A stretch of 64,000 nt of DNA from Tricholoma matsutake (lineage: Eukaryota > Basidiomycota > Agaricomycetes > Agaricales > Tricholomataceae): assembly GCA_026075535.2 (NCBI GenBank), contig AP026549.1, positions 7,564,001 to 7,628,000 on the forward strand. Reading direction: 5' to 3'. Below are positions 22,646 to 34,077 of this stretch, piece after piece; within the stretch, counting starts at the first letter, position 1; each line of letters starts with the position of its first letter. Both the position numbers and the translations under genes were made by a program. Under the pieces are notes generated by a model, which worked only from the letters and a program-made list of their open reading frames with translations, was not told where the DNA came from and ran no database searches.

Positions 22646-22739
22646 TCACCCCCTCTCTAAGATGCATTGCCCCGATGCATTCAAAATCACATATGACCAA
22701 AGTCAGTGACTTGAATGTGACACAGTGCAGCAGTATGCC

Positions 22740-24450
22740 ATCAGTGGAATTCCTTGACTAACTGAGGGGTGTTCACATTGGACTCTTTGACCCATGAGTT
22801 CTCCTCATACCCATAACCCTTCCAGTGTACCAAATACTGGAGTTTTCCTCAATGCAACCAGCTGTCCAAGATCGCCTTGACATTGTACTGGGGTTCTCCC
22901 TTGATCACTGTAGGCAGCAGTGGTGGACATGAATGGCATCCTGGGAATGGATCTGAGGTAGCTGGAAGGAGTTTGATGACATGGAAGACTGGGTGGAGTC
23001 TGGACATGGAGGCTGGGAGGCATAGATGATAGGCATGCATTCCAGCACACTTGACAATGGGGAAAGGTCCCAGGAAGCAATGAGCAAGTTTCTTGGATGG
23101 ACATGTGGAGATGTGTGGTGACCCAAGGCTTGACCCCATGTTTGTATATATTACTTTCTCATTCTATTGCACTCAGCTTGCCCCGATAAAGGGACCAGCC
23201 TTCTATATTATATAATCATCTTTTTATACTTTACCACTACTACATGAACAATATACATTAATCGTGTTCTGTAGTGTGTGATAACTAAGAGACCCACCTC
23301 GACTCACTACAAGATGTCACTGGAGTCAAGATAAACTTGATCACCAACCTTGTACTGAGGGGTTGGAGAATGGCATTGGTTGTAAAAGTGTGCCATGTCA
23401 TCCTTTGCCTTCACTAAGGCTGCTTTTGCCTCCTCCAAGCTATCCTGCATGTGTTCTGTGAACTCATTCACCATCTCAATGTGTGAGGGAGTTTGGCAAG
23501 GCTTAAATCCCATGTGTGGATGCCATCCAGTGTCTACGAGGAAAGGGGTCTGTTGAGTGGAAGCATGGACATGGTTGTTGTATCCAAACTTGGCCAAAGG
23601 GAAGATTGTCCCAATTGTCCTGGCACTCATTGACAAAGATGCAGATGTGCTGCTCCAGTTCCTGGTTGACTTACTCAGTCTGGCCATCAGTTTGCAGGTG
23701 ATAGGTGGTCAAAGCAAGGAGTTTGATCCCCAGAAGTCAGTACAGCTCGTGAGTGACCTCTGCCACAAACTGAGGGCCATGGTCAGAGAGGAAAGCACCA
23801 GGAAGTCCATGTAATTTCCACACATGGTGGAGATAGAGTCAGGCAGCACCCAGGGTGCTGACAGTGGTGTGAGTGGGAATGAAGTGAGTGTGTTTTCCCA
23901 CTGAATCAACTGTGCACATCACCACATCAAACCCATTCAACTCTGGCAACTCCACCACAAAGTCAACACTGATAACATCCCAACGACTCTCTGGAACAGG
24001 AAGAGGGTGTAGCTCACCAATGGGTTTGTGACAAGGAATCTTGGTGGGTAAGCAAAGGTCACAGGTATGACAATACTGACCAATGAGTCATGACATTTGT
24101 GGCCACCAATAATTCCGTGAGGTGAGCTCCAAGGTCTTCCAGTGTCCAGGATGACTGGCAATCTGTGAGTCATGGTGCTGGGATATGAGGTCATTGGGGA
24201 CATAGATGTGCTCCCTGAAATACAAGTCCTCCTTTTCAGCCCAGTCTGCCACACACAAGGAAAGGGTAGATCCCTTCCTCAGTTCTTTAACAGCTTGGGC
24301 AACAACATCCTCATGTAAATCACTACAGTTTGCACAACAAATGTTGCATAGGATGTCCCGCTCCTCACCCTGGGGTGTGATGCCTTGCAGTGCCTGAATG
24401 GTGAACAGGTCTGGCTGCAACAACACAATGTTCTGATTGTCATCGCTGTC
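22740..24450 (-). pseudogene. pol: Gy-C integrase and chromodomain (pol 3' part)
   Basis: On the minus strand, 24426-24088 gives the end of RNase H (VLLQPDLFTIQALQG) and the integrase zinc-binding domain (HHDSQIASHPGHWKTLEL, NYWWPQMS). The core is frameshifted between 24060 and 23690. Then KFGYNNHVHASTQQTPFLVD and YKVGDQVYLDSSD run into the solo LTR at 23311 and resume at 23108 with CPSKKLAHCFLGPFPIV and HPVFHVIKLLP. A chromodomain end is readable at 22870-22750 ([19 protein letters not shown]). The 5' part of the element (gag, protease, RT) is missing; the sequence breaks off near 24450. Confidence 0.75.
23114..23311 (+). mobile_element. Solo LTR of the Gy-A family inside Gy-C integrase
   Basis: It starts TGTGGTGACCCAAGG, ends GACTCACTACA, 198 bp. 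It is flanked by a perfect 5-bp duplication AGATG (23109-23113, 23312-23316). Removing it with one copy restores the Gy-C integrase frame across LDSSDIS-TCPSKK. No internal sequence is left, so it is a product of LTR-LTR recombination. Confidence 0.9.
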
Positions 24451-24454
24451 ATCC

Positions 24455-24660
24455 CCATGTAGGGCCTACCATGGATGCATCCAGGTCCATCCAGGTAAAT
24501 ATCCATGGATGACACATCCAAATTCATGGATGCAGGTACAATACATGGTCCATCCATGGCATCCACACAAATTGGGGTACAGTGAAAACTTATGGTGTTT
24601 GGGTCACAGGGTTTGCACATATATGGGTACTGACCCAGTGATTTAATTATCATGACCCAC
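24455..24660. repeat. CATCCATGG-rich palindromic block, possible transposon end
   Basis: It begins TAGGGCCTACCATGGATGCA and contains many copies of ccatggatg and its complement over about 110 bases. This resembles the sub-terminal repeats of the TIR elements and abuts the breakpoint of Gy-C. A matching right end was not found in the window. Confidence 0.35.
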
Positions 24661-24699
24661 AGCGGGTTGGCACGGGTAACACAGCAATAGCCAAATGTC

Positions 24700-24960
24700 C
24701 AACAACACCAGTTCAGTGCTCATCACTCACCAGCACCACCTTCAACAATGCCACCACATACCTCCCTCATCCTCCCCTCCTTCAAGTGCTGCCACTGCTC
24801 CCACACCCTCCATGGTGCCAAACAACGATGAAAGAATGGAAATAGGGCCCAAATGATGATTGAACATCATTTGGGCCCCAGCGTAAGTTTTTTTCTTTTT
24901 TCTTTTTGCTGATCAAATCTATTTTAAGTGTTTTAACTTAACCTTCAAGTACCTTTGTAT
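24700..24960 (+). repeat. Core-repeat copy D with hairpin-intron module
   Basis: A 34-base hairpin at 24845-24878 (GGGCCCAAATGATG with its complement) is followed four bases later by GTAAGT (24883) and a T-rich tract. CCACC-rich sequence precedes it, as in other copies. A clear branch site and acceptor are not seen, so the copy is decayed at its 3' side. Confidence 0.55.
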
Positions 24961-25240
24961 CACCAGAATGTATTCTAGTTCCAGGATCATTGTGTTCCAA
25001 GCACCACAAAGTCCCATCCTGCACCATCTTTATGGTTTCCACGACAAACGGGTGAGTGTATGGAGCAGATGCTGATGACCCCACCCATATTGTCAGTAGT
25101 TATATCAATTCTTGGTGGAGTAAACAGAATGATCCAGAGAACTACAACTCATACCCATTTCCGTTCATCAGCCACAGGCAAGTAACATGTTGTTGTCCTT
25201 TAAGTTATGAGTTCTTATGTTTACATAAGACTCGTTCTTG

Positions 25241-25652
25241 TAACCCTGCTGGCAGAGAAAATTCAGCACACCTTTCCATTGCTGTTTTACCCATGGTTAC
25301 ATTTATCTTCCCATGGTTTACACTTGCCCTTAGTCTACTTTGGACAAACGGCTTTGTACTCCCCAATCTATTCTGGGTGATTGAATTGCACAGAATATCC
25401 TTGTAATCTTATCTACTTGTCCTCCATTGTTTCCATATTTTGTAGTAACCCTGCTGGCGGGAAAATTCAGTGTGGAATTTTTCCATTGCTGTTTTACCCA
25501 TGGTGACATTTATCTTCCTATGATCTATACTTGCCCTTAGTCTACTTTGGACAATTGGCTTCCTACTCCCCAACCATTATCCTCTATTCTGTGTGATTGA
25601 ATTGTACAGAATATTCTTATAATCCTCTTTACTTGCTCCCTCATCATTCTCT
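25241..25652. repeat. Tandem duplication, about 205 bp x 2
   Basis: Both copies start TAACCCTGCTGGCRGGAAAA and share GCTGTTTTACCCATGG and CCCTTAGTCTACTTTGGACA (25241-25437 and 25446-25652), with point changes and small indels. Function is unknown. Confidence 0.7.
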
Positions 25653-26409
25653 ATTGTATCCATAGTCATTTTTCTCCTCTTGTCCCACCTCTGGCATTAT
25701 GCTATGTCTCATCCTGTCTGTTCACTCTTGTCTTATTCCCTGTGGTTGAATTGTGGGGAATACATACCTACCACTCTTACATTTCTTCTCCATTATGTCG
25801 ATAGCCATTCTTCAACCAGCCACTGCTTTTGATTCACTGTGTCCTATGCCATTTGCTCTACATGTGGCTTGACTGCCATTCATAGAGGCATACATTCCAA
25901 TGGCCATCAAGAATTCCTTCTAAGTTGGTATTGGTGATGAGATAATTGACAATCACAATATGTTCACTTATAGTCTTGCAAAATATGCCAGACACCCACC
26001 CCAACCGTGATATGTCATAGTCTTCATTGTTCTCTGCTGTATGGATTCATGCAGTGATTGCAGCATGGAGATGCAATGTTCCATACAACAGCACTTCCTG
26101 CCCATGTGCTAAATCATTCCATGCTGGTAGTAGTCCTGTCTCGAATGCTGAGATCACAAGCTACCTGTTGAGTAGAGATGGCCTGCTCATGGAACTCAGT
26201 AGGTTTGACTGTAGGGTGAGGGTTCTCTAGGAAATCAGTGTTCCTCTGATGCTCAATTTCTATTTGATTCAATGCGGTAGCAAATTTGCCAGCAGTAACA
26301 GGGTCAGGTTTATATGGCTGGCAAGGCATGGATTTGAGGTTTGTATAGTGGGATAGCATAACTTCAATGCAGTTGTAGATACAGAATTTGGACAGTTAAT
26401 AATCAATGG

Positions 26410-27022
26410 ACAAGATTATCATTGGCACTGGGAACAAGCACCAATGATAGGTCTGTATGGGCCAATGTCTATAGGAAAACCAGTGGTGGGCCAATACAAT
26501 TGTTCCCTATCAGATGGAATCATTGCATGGGCCCATGGATATATGGTAAACAGTTCAAACTCTTAACTACACCCTCTGTCAAGTCAGTGAAATTGTGCAC
26601 TCACACCTTTGGATTCTGGCCCCTACTTTGGGACATTTGTTTATATCTAACCATAATCTATAGCAGGACCTCACATCAATAATCAGTGTCTGAAACAATT
26701 GGCTGGTGTGGCATGTCCCAGCACTGCATGAATCCAAACATATCTGCTGTGACCCGACGCTGTATGCATCCAACCACCAACATCTGCTGACCTGCTGCTG
26801 CACTTTTTCCTACCAACCTACAATGATCATCGGCACCAGGAACCAGCACCAATGATATGTCCATATAGGCCAATGTCTATAAGAAAACCAGTGGTGGGCC
26901 CTTCATTATGCCCCAGCGCCACATGCATCCAACCATCCAACTGTATTTGCTGTGACCCAGCGCCATATGCATCCAACCGTCAGTATCTGCTGACCCACCA
27001 TTGCACTTTTCTACCAACCTAC
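26410..27022. repeat. Interspersed direct repeats, two families
   Basis: Family 1 (AAAACCAGTGGTGGGCC with its upstream 65 bases) occurs at 26410-26494 and 26820-26902. Family 2 (TGTGACCCRRCGC-ATGCATCCAACC with CTGCTGACC and CTACCAACCTAC) occurs at about 26748-26820 and 26952-27022. The ccaatgat/atcattgg words in family 1 can pair as hairpins. Confidence 0.6.
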
Positions 27023-28869
27023 TATGGGCCAATATGAATAGGTAGGATTGTGAGCCCATACGAGTCGCTCCTGCCATGGGCCCAATCTGCTACTGATGGA
27101 TCTATGGTGGTTTTGCAGAAATCTGCTGAACAGATATACCATTGTTTTTTACTGAACAGTATGTTATACTCAAATGATTGCCCATATGGTTCAATCAACT
27201 CTCTGGTGCATGACATGGGTTCTTCTGCTGTCTGGACAGTCTATATCTCAAGGGAATCTTTCTTACTATGAGATTACACCATCATCTATCCACTACACTG
27301 AGTCATGGAAGTTCTGTAGGCTTTGGGTGAGTGACTGCATCCCAACACAATATATTGGCTATCTACCTCTCTTGTATAGACTTATGGACTGTTACAAGGT
27401 CCTAATTCTACTTGTAATACCCTGGTATGTGTAGCTATACAACCACCAGTGGTCCCTATGAGCTGCCATAGAGTAACAAAGAAAATAGATGAGTAGGTGA
27501 AACCCCTCCCTGTAGGACAAAATTTTGACCTTCAGGGCTGTACCAATGCTAGGTTTGAGGGATTTTAGGCTATATTGATCACTGAGAATGGGCTTTGGAT
27601 GATAGGTACTGTGCTTGACCGATGGTGAGTGAAGTGCACCTCTGGTGATGGGGAACTCATGCCATGGTGAGCCAGGTCCTTCTCCCCCTGCCATAACTCT
27701 TATTGACCCTCGTTATACTTTCATGTTAGATCTAATAATCAAAAAAAGCGAACTTTTTGGGTTCACAGATCTCCCAGGGTAAGCATATCTCCCCCTGACT
27801 CCTTGTTCTCTATTCTGTCTATCCTAACAACTCCATGTTCTCTATTCTGTCCATCCTAACAACTGCATGGCTTCTAGGGGGTCCATCAGGTCATTTAAAA
27901 AGACCATTCTACACTATTCCCATGTTTAGTTTATAAAGGAAAGGCCCAGAAGTGTTGGTATTGAAGTGATAACCTCTCCTCCTCCCCACATAGGTGCATT
28001 GACACCCAACCCCTCCCTCCCAGCTCTCCCAACCTCATTCCACACCTCTACATTTATTTATACACCTCTCAACATACAACCCTTTGGCTATAGAGGGTGC
28101 ACAAGCCCAGTAGATGGTTACCCTGTCTCACACTTGTCTCACTTATCCCCATTCCCCCCCTCCCTACTTCATACAGCACCCTTCCCCTGTCTATTTATAT
28201 GATTACCTAGCCCTGTACATGTAGAAGGGCCCCTCAATGAAGAGAAGAGACCCTCCTCTTCCCCTTATGAAGGGAGAATGTTGATTTACAAGCTTAATAT
28301 AGGTGAAAAAGTGAAATACTGTACCATTTCATTCAATTCAGCAGTCATGTGTCACGGACCCCTCCAAAATCTCTAAATGTCATGCATGTCATGGAGCTTT
28401 GGACCAAGTGCTGAAATCATCTGGAAATTCAAAAAAAAACCCTAAAAATGCGCTAAAAATGCGATTTTTTCCCTGGTAGTTTATTCCATCGTATTTACAT
28501 GTTTGATGAAAAAATAATAAGTGTCAGACAACATGCGGTGTTTACTGGGAGGTGGCTGCCAAACGCTGACCAACTATCTACATTTCCCACATTGGTTTCC
28601 ATTAATATCAATGAGTTACAGGTTCACATATATTCTATTGAACTTAGTTGGACGAAAATTTTGCAGCTGCCAAAAAAATGTCAATGTCACAGTGGACCTA
28701 GCAGGCTGCTGAAACCATAATTTTGGCAGCAGCATCACACATCATGGGGCCTGCCAAATTGAATGAACTGTTACAGTATATGTTTGTTAACATATACATG
28801 TAAAAGTGTTATCTACAAAAACAGCAAAGGAAAATGTTGAGGAATGAGTGGAATACCATACTCATCATC

Positions 28870-29699
28870 AGGAATGATGAGTGCATGGTTAGCCGAAGAT
28901 GTTGTGTGTATTGATCAATGATCAACTGTGGGAACACTGTTAATCATCCGGAAATGCCGGTCGCCTGGATGTTGTCTGATGGTTGGCTAATGGCTGTGCT
29001 GATCCATTGATCAAAAAAGGGCAGTCCAGGTTCTGTTGCCATACAGTTCAGTTAGCAGGTGTCCCATCTCAGGTTACTGAGCTTCCTGTGGGGTGAGGAA
29101 CTCATGGGTTTGACTCCTCAAAATGGGGAGTAGTTTGTGCTCAACCATCAGTTTCATGATGGAGCTGATCAGAAAAACCCAGGGCTAAGGCCTTGAGCTC
29201 CCTCTTGAGATGAGAGGGGTCATAGCTGGTTTGGTCCAGTTGACCATGGATGAGGTCATGGGCCAAGGAGGCAAACTGGGCTGCTTGTGTCTCCTCCCTT
29301 CCAGGGGAGGAGTTCTTTTCTGGCTTCTTCTCCTCTCATCATTTTTGTCTGTTCCCCTCATCCATGGGGGGAGGCAAAGGCGATTGCACTGGTCCAGGAG
29401 ACAAGTGTGTGGAACTTTGGCATGGCAATATGAATTCACAAGCATTGGGTGATGCAAGAGCCCTGGGTGTTCTCTGGGGTTTGAGGACCCAGAGAAGGAG
29501 GAGGAGAAAGAGAGCTGGAATTCTCCCTTGGACCCTGGTTCAACATTTTTGACGTTGAATCTTCTTCTACTTCTTCGATGACACCCAATGGATTCCCATC
29601 TGCTGGGTCTAAGAGTTCATTGCCAGGGGGTTCAGTGTCCAAACCACCCTTCTGTTTTGCATGGGTTGTCCAACTCTTCTTCACCTTGGTGGAAGACAT
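28870..29699 (-). pseudogene. gag: Gy-D gag, N-terminal part
   Basis: On the minus strand from ATG 29699 the sequence MSSTKVKKSWTTHAKQKGG opens a Ser/Pro/Glu-rich leader (NSSSLSPPPSLGPQTPE). It matches the disordered N-terminus typical of Agaricomycete gypsy Gag proteins. It continues with MRGEEARKELLPWKGGD and scattered stops to about 28870 and then breaks off. The LTR at 29879-30077 lies upstream in the same orientation at normal leader distance, so this is the 5' end of an element whose pol is missing. The family-level match is from memory of such proteins and not a search. Confidence 0.55.
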
Positions 29700-29878
29700 G
29701 ACAGGTGTCATTTTCAAGAAGGATGGGGGACTGGATTTGGTCGTGGATCACAAGGGCTAAATGAACTGTCGCTGGTGACATCAGAGTTGAATTTGATGTT
29801 ACAGCATGAGTTGACATTTGCAAATCATGAAGTCGAGCGGAAAGATATTTTATATATGAGTTTGAATGTTCAAAAAAG

Positions 29879-30077
29879 TGTAGTAAGTGGAGGGTGGTTG
29901 ACTTTGATCACCCGCAGCAAGAACATGAATAACATATATATCTTGTGTAGGGTAAAAAAGTCCCCTTCTAACTATGGACCAGTTCCCTTATAAAGGAACT
30001 GGTGGCTTATGAGCACAATTATAGTACATAATTACAAATATATATAAAGCTCTAGGCCACAGGCTCAGATCACTACA
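29879..30077 (-). repeat. Gy-D 5' LTR (Gy-A LTR family)
   Basis: Plus-strand TGTAGTAAGTGGAGG to CAGATCACTACA, 199 bp; it reads TGTAGTGATCTGAGC on the minus strand, like the start of the Gy-A LTR. It contains CCCTTATAAAGG. No clear 5-bp duplication is seen. Confidence 0.75.
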
Positions 30078-30909
30078 TTATGCCAGACTCAACACCCTTA
30101 GTACCTCCCCCATGTTGATCATCTCATGTATCCATGCCAATGGAATGCAACCCAGCTGGCAGACCTTCACACACATGCACAGAAGCGGCAGTGCAGGATG
30201 CCCAGGAGAGTGCAACCCATGTCAAGAAGGCATGCTGAGCTTGTAAGGCCACCAAACAGAACATTGGAGTGCAAACTGATCATCCCAAAACACCCAACAT
30301 CGGTAATGTGTAATCATGCTGCTTACAAATGATTGGTTATATGGATACAATTCCACATATATGGCCATACATCGATCCAGCAAACAGACTTTCCTTCTTC
30401 CTCCCTAAAACCCACACTTCAATACTCTCCTCTTGTATAGCCCACCCGTATCTGTTTCTCCTATAATACCTGGTTCTATTCTGCTGTGCTCTGAGCAAAT
30501 CGGACCCCCTCTAGGGTACAATTACACTTTTTTTTTGAATACAGACCAGCCACCCTGTAACCTTTGAACAATGGCTAACAACCATCTTTGCACTGTACAG
30601 TCCTGATCACTCATTGCATTGACTGCCCAGCCTGCCGCTGAAAACACAAACAACTGTGTCACACACTGAAAGTACACAACAGTCATGAACCCTCTGCTCT
30701 GTACCCCTGTTGCCTGGTGTTTGTGTAACTCGAGCACATAGCTTGTGAGTCACAGTATCGCTCCCGAGACTCTCACCTGTACCTTCATCTCCACTTTCTG
30801 ATGCAGCAGCCTCTCCACCCCCCTCTGTTCCCAAAGCCATGCATATAGTCACCCCAATGCTCCCTAACACCATGCATATAGTCACCCCAATGCTCCCTAT
30901 AACCAATTC
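30078..30909. other. No recognised gene
   Basis: Open frames at 30126-30332 (plus) and 30522-30906 (minus) carry no motif I know. There is a short tandem repeat, CATGCATATAGTCACCCCAA x2, at 30837-30900. The stretch may include leader or LTR sequence of Gy-E, but no paired LTR is present to prove it. Confidence 0.3.
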
Positions 30910-31134
30910 CCTGTAATTTACCCTCCCCCACCTATTCCAGTTGGAGTCCAGTTATTCCAGTTGGAGTCCAGTTATTCTGATTGGAGTCCAGTTATTCCAG
31001 TCGGAGTCCAGTTATTCCAGTTATTCTGACCAGATTCTGGTTACTCCAGATGCTCAACTTAGAGTATATACCCTAATGGATAGTCAAATTTCAAGTCTTA
31101 AGTTGTCAAAGTGCCTACAAAATATATTTGTGCA

Positions 31135-31222
31135 GATTAAGGATTGAACTCAAGACATCTTGATTAAAGTGATCACATGACAAACCAAACATGTGTGCTT
31201 AACCAGTTGAGCCACAGGAGAG
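31135..31222 (-). other. tRNA-like pol III promoter segment, left end of TIR-3
   Basis: The A box TGGCTCAACTGG (31214-31203) matches TRGCNNAGYNGG at 11 of 12 positions. The B box AGTTCAATCCT (31150-31140) matches RGTTCRANYCY completely. The spacing of about 52 bases is within the pol III range, and a TTTT follows about 20 bases after the B box. It is nearly identical to the right-end segment of TIR-4. Confidence 0.65.
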
Positions 31223-31307
31223 TTATTAGTTAGTAATATAATGTTTATTCATGACACTCTAATTTTTTTCAAAGTAGTTAAGATCAATTTTTTTTAATTA
31301 ACCACAT

Positions 31308-31565
31308 CCCTCACATTGAATGCGAGGGAGTGGGGATGATTGTGATTATATACATAAACAAAAAATCCTCCCTCTCACAAGATGCAAGAGGGAGTTTTAT
31401 TTATATACATAAAAAGCTAACCTCTCACACTGAACATGAGGGGGGAGGTAAAAACATGAAGAAAAAAATCCCTCCCCCACACAAAATGGGGGAGGGGGGG
31501 CACAATACTAATAAATAATTAAAAGTACAAAAAAAATCCCTCCCCACACAAAGTGCAGGGGAGGG
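31308..31565. repeat. Array of five C-rich/G-rich hairpins in TIR-3
   Basis: Hairpins lie at 31308-31328, 31368-31394, 31421-31448, 31471-31495 and 31538-31565. Each has a CCCTC-type arm, a loop around CACAnnnnATG, and a GAGGG-type arm. They are separated by A/T-rich spacers containing TTATATACATAAA. The same kind of array occurs in inverted orientation in TIR-4 (37381-37618). Confidence 0.75.
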
Positions 31566-31599
31566 GGAGGGGACATGACCCTGCTGTTGCCTGTCCTTC

Positions 31600-31830
31600 C
31601 ACCCATGATCCACCCCATGAGCAGTTGCTCATGAGGCTGGGGGTAGGTGGCTTGTCATCATTGTTGTTCCACCCATGATCCACCCCACAAGCAGTTGCTC
31701 GTGAGGCTGGGGGCAGGTGGTGTGTCATTGTTGTCTCCTGTCCCTGTGCCTGGGCATCATTCCACCCACAATCCACCCCACGAGCAGTTGCTTGTGAGGC
31801 TGGGGGTGGGTGGCTTGTCGTCATTCGCCA
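31600..31830. repeat. Three tandem GAGCAGTTGCTC palindrome units in TIR-3
   Basis: Units of about 70-90 bases contain ATCCACCCCA, the palindrome (31616-31633, 31686-31703, 31779-31796) and GAGGCTGGGGGYRGGTGG. In the three copies the arms vary as CATGAGCAGTTGCTCATG, CACAAGCAGTTGCTCGTG and CACGAGCAGTTGCTTGTG. Confidence 0.75.
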
Positions 31831-32093
31831 CTGTTGTCCCCTGCTTGGATTTCTGTTTTTTTTTCTTTTTTTTTGGGGGGGGGGGGTTTGGATGCATCAG
31901 TGCAACGTGGCGCAAGTACAGAGGTTGGTGGGTGCTTACTAGGCAGGCCCCTTCTGGGGTCTCCTGGCTTCCCTCTGCACCCTCCTAGCCCATGTTGACA
32001 GCCTCACATCCCATTTGAATGGGAAGGAGGGGATTGGGTGGGCATGGGCATGGGTTGCGCATTTTTCATTGTGGCAGGTCGTCCCCAGTAGTA

Positions 32094-32198
32094 TACAACC
32101 TAAAAAGCAATAAATTACAATTAGTTGATTGATAAAAAGAAAAAGAAAAAAGAAAAAAACTTATCTATGGCCCAAATGATGTTGCTGTCATTTGGGCC
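32094..32198 (-). repeat. Hairpin-intron module in TIR-3
   Basis: On the minus strand the hairpin GGCCCAAATGACAG and its partner (32198-32169) is followed by ATAAGT, T-rich sequence, CAACTAAT and TTTTTAG, then GTTGTATACTACTG. The donor is ATAAGT where other copies have GTAAGT, a G-to-A change that would block splicing. Confidence 0.6.
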
Positions 32199-32469
32199 TG
32201 CATTCCATCCAGTCGACTCATTTGAAGGTGGTGGTGATGGTGGCAGTGGGCATGGGAATGGTGGTGGTGGGTGCACATGCAGTGGTGGTGGTAGAGTGGA
32301 GAGGATGTGGTGGCATTGGCGACAGTGGTGGTGGTGGTGGTTGTGAGCTGGCAGTCACGTGTCATGTGTCATGCATATGCATACTTATTAATTATTCCGT
32401 TAATGGCTGTGATTAACTACATACCTTGGTTGGGTAATAAAAGTATTAAATGTATGTAGAGGAATAACT

Positions 32470-32540
32470 GTGTGGTAGCTCACTGGTTAAGCATGCTGTT
32501 ATGTGTGCAGACCCAAGGTCGAGTGTTCAATTCTTGATGT
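32470..32540 (+). other. tRNA-like pol III promoter segment, right end of TIR-3
   Basis: The A-box TAGCTCACTGGTTAAGC (from 32476) and B-box TGTTCAATTCT (32524-32534) are followed by TTTT near 32550. It points to the right terminus. It differs in sequence from the left-end segment, so the two were not made by a simple inverted duplication. Confidence 0.6.
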
Positions 32541-32866
32541 GTGTCAAACTTTTATTTGGGAAAGCACGTGCATTCTGGTTATTCCAGTTAGTCCGGTTAT
32601 TCCTGTTATTCTGGTTGTGATGAGTCTGGTCAGATTCCAGGGATTCTGGGTGTAAATTGGATCCTTATTCCAACCAGAATTGTGCTGCACAGGGAAAACT
32701 ACATACAAAAAAAATGCCACCAGATTCCAGAAATTCCAGAAATTCCAGCCGGACAAACTGGAATCCAACCAGAATAGGTGGGGGAGTGTAAAGTACTCCC
32801 AATTCCCACCCTGCTCAGTATGACTCTGATTCCTCTTCCAATTACGAATATCCCTGCTTGACTAAA

Positions 32867-33988
32867 ATGACAACTGCCAACATTCTTGCATTCCTGCTTG
32901 CTGAGTGTGAGCAAATCCACTTGTCAAAATCACCTGTCCTTACTGCCAGTGACATTACTCCAAAAGTCCTACAATCCTTTGAGCTTGCTTGCCTAGACTA
33001 CTTCACTGAAAAGAATGTCACCGAGGAAGAGCAAGTGCATAAGATCTTGGGCTGTTTCCGTGACAACCACATCCAGGACTGGATTTGTGGAGACTGCGCC
33101 CAACTCCTTAAGCTCTCCTTTGACAGCTTCATCAAGGAGATGAGGGTCAACTACCTGGCAAGCAACTGGGTCGACACTATCCACCTTGAGATGCTCTCAC
33201 TGACTCTTGCCGCTTGTCCTGCGGGTAGCACATTCTGGGACTATTTCAACTGTATGCAAGCTCTGAACTCCCTGCTCATTGACACCACCTCCTTCCAAGA
33301 TGAGGCTGCTTTCTGTCAGAAGGTTGAGGCAGGCCTCAATTCAGAGCTCACTCAGAAATGTCATGCTGAAAAATGCCATACGATTTTGGAGCTGCGCCCT
33401 TGGTCGCAGGCAGTAAAGGCCCTCGATGACACCCTCCATGCTGACTGTCTGTGCAATCAACAGTTGGCGGCAGAACTGTTTTGTGAACGTAAACGTGGGT
33501 GTGATGATGGCAAGAATGGGTATAACAACTCCAATAAATGTCATCATCCACAGTTTGCTGTGAACACAGCAGCTGCAAATACTGTGAATACAAACTCTGC
33601 CCCCACTGCATCCTCAAGCACCATCCATGCCAATCTCTCTCCTTTGACTAAGGAAGAAAAAGATGAGTTAGATGCCAAAGATGGTTGCAGAAAATGCCAA
33701 CACACTTACGTTCACCACTATTCTACTGAATGTCCATATGGCTTCCCTGCAGCTGCAACCTATCGAGGATTGACTGACCATCGCATGGCCCCGCTGCCCA
33801 CAGCAGCAGCAGCACCCACCCCAGCCACAATGGCCAACACCACCCAACCTTGGGTCACTCGCACTGTGGCTGCCATTGGTTCATGGGCAAATGAACAAGC
33901 AGAATTCCACTCAGAAGGATCTGCTGTCTTGGGCGAGGGTACGGATTCCAATGGAAATGATGATTTGGTGAGTGCCCCTTTCAAGTGA
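32867..33988 (+). CDS. gag: Gy-E gag, uninterrupted
   Basis: Reading from ATG 32867 gives about 373 residues without a stop, one of the longest clean coding frames in the window. The capsid-like part has LACLDYFTEKNVTEEEQVHK, FRDNHIQDWICGD and FDSFIKEMRVNYLASNWVD, matching Agaricomycete gypsy Gag proteins. A CCHC-like knuckle is at residues about 270-285 (CRKCQHTYVHHYSTEC), with longer spacing than CX2CX4HX4C. The C-terminus is Ala/Thr-rich. A protease frame follows after the stop at 33986. The intact frame suggests Gy-E gag is younger, or under less decay, than its neighbours. Confidence 0.7.
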   Translation: MTTANILAFLLAECEQIHLSKSPVLTASDITPKVLQSFELACLDYFTEKNVTEEEQVHKILGCFRDNHIQDWICGDCAQLLKLSFDSFIKEMRVNYLASNWVDTIHLEMLSLTLAACPAGSTFWDYFNCMQALNSLLIDTTSFQDEAAFCQKVEAGLNSELTQKCHAEKCHTILELRPWSQAVKALDDTLHADCLCNQQLAAELFCERKRGCDDGKNGYNNSNKCHHPQFAVNTAAANTVNTNSAPTASSSTIHANLSPLTKEEKDELDAKDGCRKCQHTYVHHYSTECPYGFPAAATYRGLTDHRMAPLPTAAAAPTPATMANTTQPWVTRTVAAIGSWANEQAEFHSEGSAVLGEGTDSNGNDDLVSAPFK

Positions 33989-34077
33989 TGCCACCTTTGG
34001 TGGCTGGGGTTAATTGAGGGTCCGAATGAACTGTTGCCATTGTCTCAGCCTATGCTTATTGACGATGGTGCTCACAT

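Larger units (their letters stand above)
24961..28869. other. Gene-poor stretch with local duplications
   Basis: No gene is recognised over 3.9 kb. The open frames at 25056-25406, 26114-26359 (minus), 27392-27694 (minus) and 27966-28202 lack motifs I can name. The first (25056-25190, YGADADDPTHIVSSYINSWW) looks protein-like and could be an exon remnant, since GTGAGT lies just upstream at 25051. The region holds two sets of direct repeats listed separately. 28240-28270 has a cctcctcttcc/gaagggag inverted pair. Confidence 0.4.
30910..32797. mobile_element. TIR-3: non-autonomous element, same type as TIR-2
   Basis: The left end CCTGTAATTTACCCTCCCCC and inverted right end AGTACTTTACACTCCCCC are followed by matching CACCTATTCYRGTTGGA. 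The flanking duplication is accaattc (30902-30909) / cccaattc (32798-32805), 7 of 8 identical. Inside the left end is a 19-bp tandem repeat (ttattccagttggagtcca, about 30934-31030); inside the right end are ATTCCAG/CTGGAAT repeats. Outward tRNA-like segments lie at 31135-31222 (minus) and 32470-32540 (plus). The middle has a five-hairpin array, three GAGCAGTTGCTC repeats and one hairpin-intron module. No transposase. Confidence 0.8.
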
